From Craspedostauros australis (taxonomy: Eukaryota; Bacillariophyta; Bacillariophyceae; Mastogloiales; Achnanthaceae): a stretch of 64,000 nt of DNA. Each line of letters starts with the position of its first letter. Positions within the stretch are counted from its first letter, which is position 1. Position numbers and translations under genes: made by a program. The stretch spans positions 2,666,001 to 2,730,000 of the forward strand of contig JAMXDE010000007.1 in NCBI GenBank assembly GCA_026770025.1, written 5' to 3'. Positions 57,520-64,000 of this stretch are shown one piece after another. The notes beneath the pieces are model-generated. The model was given only the letters and a program-made list of their open reading frames with translations. It had not been told where the DNA came from and searched no databases.

Positions 57520-60051
57520 ACCATGCTTGACACACCCTCACACACTCACACCGCCTACGACGTCGATGATTCATTCTTTGAAACCTTCCAACACTTTCCA
57601 GGAACAGACGAGGTCCACAACAACATGAGCATCCCAGCATGGCTCAACGACGGACCAATCATCCACGAGGTGGCGCTCGACAACGAGCCTCGTTTTGATC
57701 TCGATTTCGATTACTGCCTCAACGTGCACGATTTGCCGAGCAACGGCAACCGAGAAGAAGACCCCGAGGAGGACATCGATATCCTCGCCATGAAGGAAGC
57801 CGGGGAGCCCCCGATTGAGCAAGACATGCTCCTGGACGACAATCTCTTTGAAGAGGCGTCAGCCGCTGGCTCCGCCGAAGAAGAGATCGCTCAAGACGAC
57901 GGAGACGACGACAGCGACGCAACTTGGCAACCAGCCGTCCAGTACAGATTCCGTCCCCCCAGACCAGAAGGTCAGCGAGTCTTCAATGAACACGAAGACG
58001 TGATCTTCCCAACCGGCCTACGCTTCGGGCCCACGGATTTCTTCAATCAACGAGGGGCGCACGGCAGGCACGACACTGTGCCGTATCCAACGTTCACGGC
58101 CGAGATCGAACAACGTCAAGTGATCGCAAACGCCATCCTCAACGCGGCCTGCAACCTGTTCCCGAACAATCGACGTATCCAGATGGCATTCGTCGGACGA
58201 GTGTCAACGATGTTCGTCAGGGCAGAGCTTCTGTCAATCGAGGAGATCCTGGCAAACAGCATGATTCTCAACAGGATCCTCGAGCGTCACGGCCAACCAC
58301 CACTGAGCATCATGGAGAGGCACTTCATCCTCGGAGGATGCATGGCGGCACTCCTTCACCACCGACCACAGGAGAGGCGACCTGAGCCACCACGACAGGC
58401 AAGACCGGAACCACCACAGCAGGCAGCACCAATGCGCCCTCCAATCGATTGGGGCGATTGCAGCACGAGCGAATCATCCGATGATGATGACGATTCCTCC
58501 TACGACGACGAGTTGGCAATCATGGTTGTGGATCGCACGCGCTTTCGTGCATCCGACCACCACACCGACACACCCGATCAACACACATGGCTCGCCGACA
58601 GTGGAGCCTCATGCCACATTGTGAATTCGGACAAGGGGATGTTCAACATCCGCCACATCCAGTCCTTTGTGAAGGTCGGTGACAACACGCAACTCAACTC
58701 ACCGAAGATGGGGTCCATCTATCTCCGAGTGAAGCAACGCGACAACACACAGCGCACCATCAGACTGAACGATGTGAAGTTCGCACCCAAGATGTGGGTG
58801 AATCCGTTCTCAACGAACAAGGCGCTGGAGAATGGATACCAGATCGGCAACAATGGTATCATCATGGACATTGCAAACGGCAACGGGAACAAGATCGTGT
58901 TCGATCGAGTGTTCTGCACACGAAATGGTTTCGTGACTGGTGTGCAGATGCATGCAGTCAAGCCACGCACAGACATCACGGCTGCGGCCGTCACATCGGA
59001 TCCACCGAAGGGCATCAACGCGTCCACACTCCATCGCATGTTGGGACACACCCCACTTGAAGCAATGCAACGAACTGCATCACATCATGGATGGAGTATC
59101 ATTGGCACCATGCCGCCATGCAAGCACTGTGCCATCGCCAACGCACGAGTGAAGAACGTCCCGAAGGCGACCATCGCGAGAGCATCGCGACGATGTGAGC
59201 GATTCTTCATCGACATCAGCTACACAAAGCACACGAGCTTCGGAAGCAAGCGGTACTGGGTGTTGATCATAGACGACCACACAGATTACTGCTGGAGCAT
59301 CTTCCTCACCAACAAGAGCGACCAACCGGCCTTCCTGAAGCGATTCCTGCAGAAGATGCGGCCGCACACCAACAGGCAGCCAATCATCTTTCGTGGAGAC
59401 AACAGCGGAGAGAACAAAGCATCCGAGATCCATCTGCTCGAAGCCGGATTCGACGTCTCATTCGAATACACGGCATCCAACACGCCACAACAGAACGGCA
59501 GAGTCGAGCGCAAGTTCGCATACTTGTACACAAAGATGCGATCCATGCTGAATGGCGCCCAGCTCAACGAGGAGCACAGACATGGGCTATGGGCTGCGGC
59601 AGCCAACGTCGCGACCGCGGTCGCCAACATCACCGTGGCGAAGGGACAGACCAAGTCGCCACACCACCTATTCTTCGGAGAGGATCCGAAGTATGCAAGC
59701 GGACTTCGCACCTTTGGTGAAGTCGGAGTCGTCAAGACGGCCTATGGAGGCATGACAGCGAAACTCCAGAACAGAGGCGAGGCGATGTTGTTCGTCGGAT
59801 ATGCTCCACAGCATGGATCCGGCGTCTACAACATGTACCGTCCATCCACCAAGTCCATCGTCTGCATCAGAGACGTGAAGTGGCTCAACAGATCGTACGG
59901 GCACTTCAAGGGTTGGACCTACAGCACGGACGATGGGAAGCCGGAAGGGAGTCAGATCGTCGCAACCGATCGCGAGCACCCATCAGAGACTGACGATGAC
60001 GGATTCATCCTGGTCGGAAGGGAAGGGACAGCGCCGTCCCACACAGCTTGA
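57520..60051 (+). CDS. E2 spacer domain, protease and integrase (fossil)
   Basis: Seen in order: an acidic region; a conserved block (HDTVPYPTFTAEIE, SIEEILANSMILNRILE, HFILGGCMAALL, nucleotides about 58074-58370) shared with E3; a protease with WLADSGASCHIV (near 58590); pre-integrase HRMLGHTPLEAMQR and CKHCAIAN; integrase core with FFIDISYTKH, LIIDDHTDY, RGDNSGENK and TPQQNGRVERKF; then the copia-type C-terminal part (HHLFFGEDPKYASGLRTFG, FVGYAP). No reverse transcriptase follows inside the window. Confidence 0.8.
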   Translation, partial: TMLDTPSHTHTAYDVDDSFFETFQHFPGTDEVHNNMSIPAWLNDGPIIHEVALDNEPRFDLDFDYCLNVHDLPSNGNREEDPEEDIDILAMKEAGEPPIEQDMLLDDNLFEEASAAGSAEEEIAQDDGDDDSDATWQPAVQYRFRPPRPEGQRVFNEHEDVIFPTGLRFGPTDFFNQRGAHGRHDTVPYPTFTAEIEQRQVIANAILNAACNLFPNNRRIQMAFVGRVSTMFVRAELLSIEEILANSMILNRILERHGQPPLSIMERHFILGGCMAALLHHRPQERRPEPPRQARPEPPQQAAPMRPPIDWGDCSTSESSDDDDDSSYDDELAIMVVDRTRFRASDHHTDTPDQHTWLADSGASCHIVNSDKGMFNIRHIQSFVKVGDNTQLNSPKMGSIYLRVKQRDNTQRTIRLNDVKFAPKMWVNPFSTNKALENGYQIGNNGIIMDIANGNGNKIVFDRVFCTRNGFVTGVQMHAVKPRTDITAAAVTSDPPKGINASTLHRMLGHTPLEAMQRTASHHGWSIIGTMPPCKHCAIANARVKNVPKATIARASRRCERFFIDISYTKHTSFGSKRYWVLIIDDHTDYCWSIFLTNKSDQPAFLKRFLQKMRPHTNRQPIIFRGDNSGENKASEIHLLEAGFDVSFEYTASNTPQQNGRVERKFAYLYTKMRSMLNGAQLNEEHRHGLWAAAANVATAVANITVAKGQTKSPHHLFFGEDPKYASGLRTFGEVGVVKTAYGGMTAKLQNRGEAMLFVGYAPQHGSGVYNMYRPSTKSIVCIRDVKWLNRSYGHFKGWTYSTDDGKPEGSQIVATDREHPSETDDDGFILVGREGTAPSHTA

Positions 60052-60072
60052 ACCAAGCCAAAGCGACGCTCT

Positions 60073-60690
60073 GTGTCATTCGCTGACGCGAACTCCTACC
60101 ACGTCCTCTCAGATGACGACGATGAGGACGATGACGACACCAACAACAACGCAAGTGCGAAGAAGGACTCACCAGGTCTCGCGAGCGAGGCGACGACCAC
60201 ACCAGTGGACGAAGGGACTGCGCCCGAAGAAGGGGTTGACGCGATCCCTGTCGACGACGACACAGTGACCGACATTGAAGATGTCGCCCCACCGAGTGTC
60301 CCGCCAAGCATCCTCCGCACTCCGCCAACATCACGCAAGCGTTCGCACGAAGCGAACGATGATTCGAGAGCTAGTCGCACCATGACAGCTAATCCCCCAC
60401 AACGGCCAAGCAAGCGCGATACCACTCGCAGCGAACGACAACAGCGATACATCGAGCGAAGCAAGCATCAAGCAAAAACGAATGCAAAGTCACGTGCGTC
60501 ACTGCCATCCAACACGAAAGGAAAGAGCGAATTGCGCAACCTTGTGAGCTACAAGCCAGGAAAGAAGGAGAAACATGAAGGCAAGCGGTTCACAACCAAA
60601 CTATCGGTCTTCAATAGGGGAAGCGATACAGACGACGATCAAGACAGCAGCGAGGAGATCAACGATGATTGCCGAGATTTACATGTGAGT
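60073..60690 (+). other. E2 linker region after integrase (fossil)
   Basis: Asp-rich then Lys/Arg-rich coding-type sequence (SDDDDEDDDD, then ERQQRYIERSKHQAKTN), as in the variable linker between copia integrase and reverse transcriptase. It runs up to the E3 LTR. Shares no recognised domain. Confidence 0.6.
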
Positions 60691-60693
60691 AGA

Positions 60694-61490
60694 TGTTGAT
60701 ATGTACGTGTATATGTGCATCGTTCACCCGTTATTCTCTCATACGCACTTGGACGGTACACTACATTCGTGTCAATAGTATGCTGTGATTCGTCAGAATT
60801 ACAGCAGAAATGGAACACACGAAAATGAGCAGAATTTCTGGAGGAAATTTGGAATCGACGATTTCTGAGAGAATTGGAAGATCGTCCGTCCATCATCAAT
60901 GGTACCGAGAGAATCTCGAGGTACTTCCCAACTAAACCTGAGATGACGATATCATCTGACAGACCACTGCATCACCAATGGAACATGACATGTGGAGAGC
61001 AGAAGGACGCCTACTGACGTCGACAGGATGTCATCGTGTCACCACGTCGACATCTGTCTCCAAGTCAGAGCAGGAGGCAAAGATGCGATGACCGAAGGGC
61101 ATCAGTATCATGGATACGAGAGGTGAACTTCAAATGGTAAGTACTCATGGAGTAGGAACCAGTACTGAATGAACAGAGTGTCGAATGCGGAGTACGCATC
61201 GAACACGGAGTATCGCGTAGCACAAGCACACGATGTCAAGAGAGAGAGAGAGAGAGAATACAGAGAGGAGCGAGAGAGAATACGAAGAGCAGCGAGAGAG
61301 CATCTCGCATACCGACTCATAGTCGAAGACCAAATCTACAAAACAGATTGAAGCGCCAAGAGCATCAGGAAAGAGAACAAATGGACACCGAGAGGATTGG
61401 AGTGCCAACGTAATGAAATAGCAAACGAACGACTATCAACCAATACCATCTTCCACGATCGTAGGCTTCCGTGAGCGGAACTTGCCAACA
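60694..61490 (+). repeat. E3 5' LTR
   Basis: 797 bp with canonical TG...CA ends. The reverse complement is found at 54326-55124 with clear divergence, including a different arrangement of short CTCGGCA/TCAACA segments close to the TG end. Contains a (GA)n tract at about 61236-61258. Confidence 0.78.
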
Positions 61491-61572
61491 CGTTTATAAA
61501 CAATAGATCAGGGCAAGCCCGCGGATCGGATCGTGCGAGGAAGACGAGCATCATTCAAGAGCAGCAGGCTGA

Positions 61573-62804
61573 ATGAGCAAGGAAGAGGAATTGAAAGAGA
61601 TCCCTCTGTCCAATCCGGCTATCAAGCAAGAAGAAGATGCAAGTGAGACTCAACCTCAACAACAGAAGGAAGCAGCCGCGGCTACTGTCCTATCAGGCGC
61701 AGAGGCAAGCGCGATCGACAAGACCGAAGAAGAACGGTCTGCGAGACTACACCGCGAGGAGAAGAGGATTCTCAAGGCGGTCAAGCAAGAGGAGACTGGT
61801 GCGATGGAGAGCATTCGCACAGCCAAACAGGGTGGGAAAAGTGAGACACCACCAGGAGGAGAATTTGTGACGAAAACAATCTCCGCGCAACAACGAGCGA
61901 AAATCGAAAAAGTGACAACACAGAAACAGACGGAAATCAAGGGCGCCAGCGCACCAACAACAAAACAACGAATCAACATGGTGACATCAGCCAACATGAA
62001 CAAGCGACGTATCAAGGCGCCGATGTTCAGCGGTGAACAAGAGGATTATAGCGCATGGGAGTCCCAAGCAAAGGCATACGCTCGTACACGGAAGACGAGA
62101 GACGTGATGTTGGGCAAGACGAAGATCCCAACAGTGAGTGAGATCGTGGCAGCCACTGACGACATCAAGGAGGCGATGGAGGAAACCTACGAGCTGGCAG
62201 GCGACTGCTTCAGCGATCTGATCCTCATGATGGATGCAGAGAAGGGAAAGGGCAAGCAGGCCATCCAATACATCAATCAATGCGTCTCCAACGATTACCC
62301 TGAGGGGAATCCACACGCGGCGTGGAACGTTCTCGCAGAGAAGTTCCGGCCATCCGACGCGGTGACGAAGATCAAACTCAAGCGACAGTTCAATAACAAA
62401 AGGATGAAGAAGGATTCAGACCCCGATGTATACATCACGCGACTCAAGATACTACGCTCACGTCTCCACGATGTCGGATACACGATCACCAACGAGGAAA
62501 TGATCATGCAAATCCTCAGTACGATGAGCGTGGAATACAGAACACACGTCGTGAGTTTCAACCACCAACTCACGTTCAATCTGACAGTGGTCACCATCAA
62601 CGCGATCAGAGGAGTGCTCTGTGAAGCACACGCCACGCATCAAGGCGGAAAGGCATACGTCGACGATTTCCAAGACAGCAACACGAAGAACAACGACACT
62701 GGCTTCACGAGCACCGGTAACTTCAAGGGGACCTGCCACAACTGTGGTGTGTTTGGTCATAGATCCGCCGATTGCCCAGAACGCAAGAAATCGAACAACA
62801 AGAA

Positions 62805-62861
<57 letters not shown>

Positions 62862-64000
62862 GATGAACAGAAAGCGTAACAACAACTGCAACAAGGGAAG
62901 CGGCTTCAACGGCAAGTGTAACTACTGCGGCATCTTCGGACATCGCGAGGCGGAGTGCCGAAAGAAGAAGTTCAACGAGAAGAAGGCCGACGAGCAGGCC
63001 AACACAGCAACACAAGGACACGACAAGAGCGGACACGAGATGGTACTCTCTGCGAAGGACATGCCGCTCTGCATGTTGGTGTCCAACGATTACATCGAAG
63101 ACTCCTTCTTCGATAACTTCGAGTGTGTCGGAAGTGACGACGAAGTGCAGGATGATGAGATCATCCCGGAGTGGCTCAGCGAGGAGCCAATCATCCACGA
63201 GGTGGATCCAAGACGCGAAGTGAGCTACGAATGCTGCTTCAACGCGCACGACCTGATCGGTTCATACGGCGACGAAGCTGAGATGGACGAGGCCAACGAT
63301 AGCGACATCGAAGAGGCCATGAGCGATGACGACGACGACGACGACGCCGACGAGGACGGCGCAGATGAAGACGACGAGGCGAACCGCGGCGCGGCGCCTC
63401 CTCCTCCAGCGGCGAGGAACAACAGATCGGGCATCTTCGACGAAGATGACAGCGACGAATCCGAGGACGGTAATCATCCAGACGACAGCTTCAATCCAAA
63501 CGAACGTGTCGTCTACCCAGGGAATATCGACTTCCCACCAATCGAGGATCCCAACAGGTCCAACTACCTCCATCGTCATGACACCGTCCCATATGCAACA
63601 GAGACAGCATTGGTGATCCAGAAGCAGCTCATCTTCGATGCAGTGATGGAAGCAGGAGTGAGCCTGTTCCCAGGAGTTGCACAAGGAGTGCTGAGACCAA
63701 TATGGGTGAACATGATGGGATCTATCCTATCCGAGAACTTCAGATCGATTGAAGAGATTCTGACCAATTCGGTTGTGATCAATCGCATATTGGAAGCAGC
63801 CGATACAGAGACGATCCCAGAGACAGATCTACATTACATCCTTGGAGGATGCATGCGCGTGCTCTTGCGAGAGCGATCACGCGTCCACCCATACGACCCT
63901 GTTACAGGATCACATCGAAGCAACACAATTCCATCGGACTACGCGCAACTGCCCGATGACATGAATGACGGAGATCATCATCCTCCATACAACGAAGATG
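61573..64000 (+). CDS. gag: E3 gag and spacer domain, partial at window end
   Basis: About 809 residues visible from ATG 61573 (MSKEEELKEI), open to the last base. Seen: a charged N-terminus; capsid core KAPMFSGEQEDYSAWESQAKAYA; LKRQFNNKRMKKDSDPDVY; two zinc knuckles, CHNCGVFGHRSADC and CNYCGIFGHREAEC, separated by an Asn run coded by (AAC)n at about 62808-62862; an acidic region (DDDDDDDADEDGADEDD); then HDTVPYATETALVIQ and SIEEILTNSVVINRILE...HYILGGCMRVLL, matching the E2 spacer domain. Protease lies beyond the window. Confidence 0.8.

Larger units (their letters stand above)
55125..60693 (+). mobile_element. E2: broken Ty1/copia element, interrupted by E3
   Basis: Plus-strand element. Parts: an LTR ending at 55746 (CCTTCCAACA; its left edge is not determined and the 55125 start is a limit), primer-site region from 55747, leader, gag at 55973-57517, spacer domain, protease and integrase to 60051, and an acidic/basic linker to about 60690, where the E3 LTR begins. 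Reverse transcriptase and RNase H are not in the window and may lie beyond E3. It is broken, with about two breaks including the interruption. Age: older than E1, since it predates E3. Confidence 0.75.
60694..64000 (+). mobile_element. E3: Ty1/copia element nested in E2, runs off the window
   Basis: 5' LTR 60694-61490 (TGTTGA...CCAACA, 797 bp), primer-site region 61491 onward (CGTTTATAAAC shared with E2), short leader, and a gag-spacer frame from ATG 61573 that is still open at 64000. Protease, integrase, reverse transcriptase and the 3' LTR would lie beyond the window, so completeness cannot be judged; the part seen has no obvious break. Same clade as E2 by gag and spacer similarity, and same LTR family as the inverted E4. 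Confidence 0.8.

Noticed and set aside
62808-62862. (AAC)n run as an independent regulatory repeat
   Set aside because: It lies in frame inside E3 gag as an Asn run between two zinc knuckles; ordinary coding microsatellite.

Overview
The window reads as nuclear DNA of a diatom or close stramenopile relative. Three things point there. A tandem family carries the DVLLGRGKPF-type DUF6824 domain next to a SEC14/CRAL-TRIO-like region. A phosphofructokinase has a signal peptide followed by Phe at the predicted +1 position, the bipartite plastid address of algae with red secondary plastids. Several Ty1/copia elements resemble the copia lineages that dominate diatom genomes. Genes are dense, both strands are used, and introns are few and short (about 145-430 bp) with GT/AG ends. 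No species can be named from sequence alone.

Host genes, 1-44 kb. In order: a STAND/AAA_16 ATPase with a helical-repeat C-terminus, possibly cut at the left edge (23-4188, +); a type II membrane, fucosyltransferase-like protein (4922-6421, +); a two-exon DhaL-DegV fusion resembling bacterial fatty acid kinase FakA/FakB (9659-6788, -); a long coiled-coil protein (11147-15100, +); a small two-exon membrane protein (16442-15704, -); an OMA1-type mitochondrial M48 protease (17762-19453, +); a multipass membrane protein (20287-21213, +); a family 4-like glycosyltransferase (23308-21542, -); about 3 kb without a gene; a small secreted Lys-rich protein (26377-27138, +); and a 1,704-residue SR-rich, very acidic/basic protein (28004-33118, +). 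From 33.8 to 43.8 kb three complete CRAL-TRIO/DUF6824 paralogues (two on +, one on -) and one truncated copy surround the plastid-type phosphofructokinase (39355-41358, +).

Retrotransposon nest, 44.6-64 kb. Element E1 (44652-54109, minus strand) is a 9.46-kb copia element with two 759-bp LTRs that look identical, a TGACC target duplication, a methionine-tRNA anticodon-arm primer site and two large ORFs; it looks whole and young. To its right lies a separate copia clade: an inverted LTR remnant E4 (55124-54326), a broken element E2 (about 55125-60693, +) and an element E3 (60694 past the window end, +) whose LTR begins where E2 stops, as expected for E3 nested in E2. E2 and E3 share an extra conserved domain between nucleocapsid and protease that I do not recognise.

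No operon-like linkage exists. Shared themes are membrane and secretory functions (glycosyltransferases, secreted and multipass proteins), organelle proteins (OMA1, plastid PFK), lipid-related folds (FakA/DegV, SEC14-like) and locally duplicated DUF6824 genes. No tRNA, rRNA or CRISPR was seen. Exon structures and functions are inferred by reading the sequence and from family knowledge; no database search was run.
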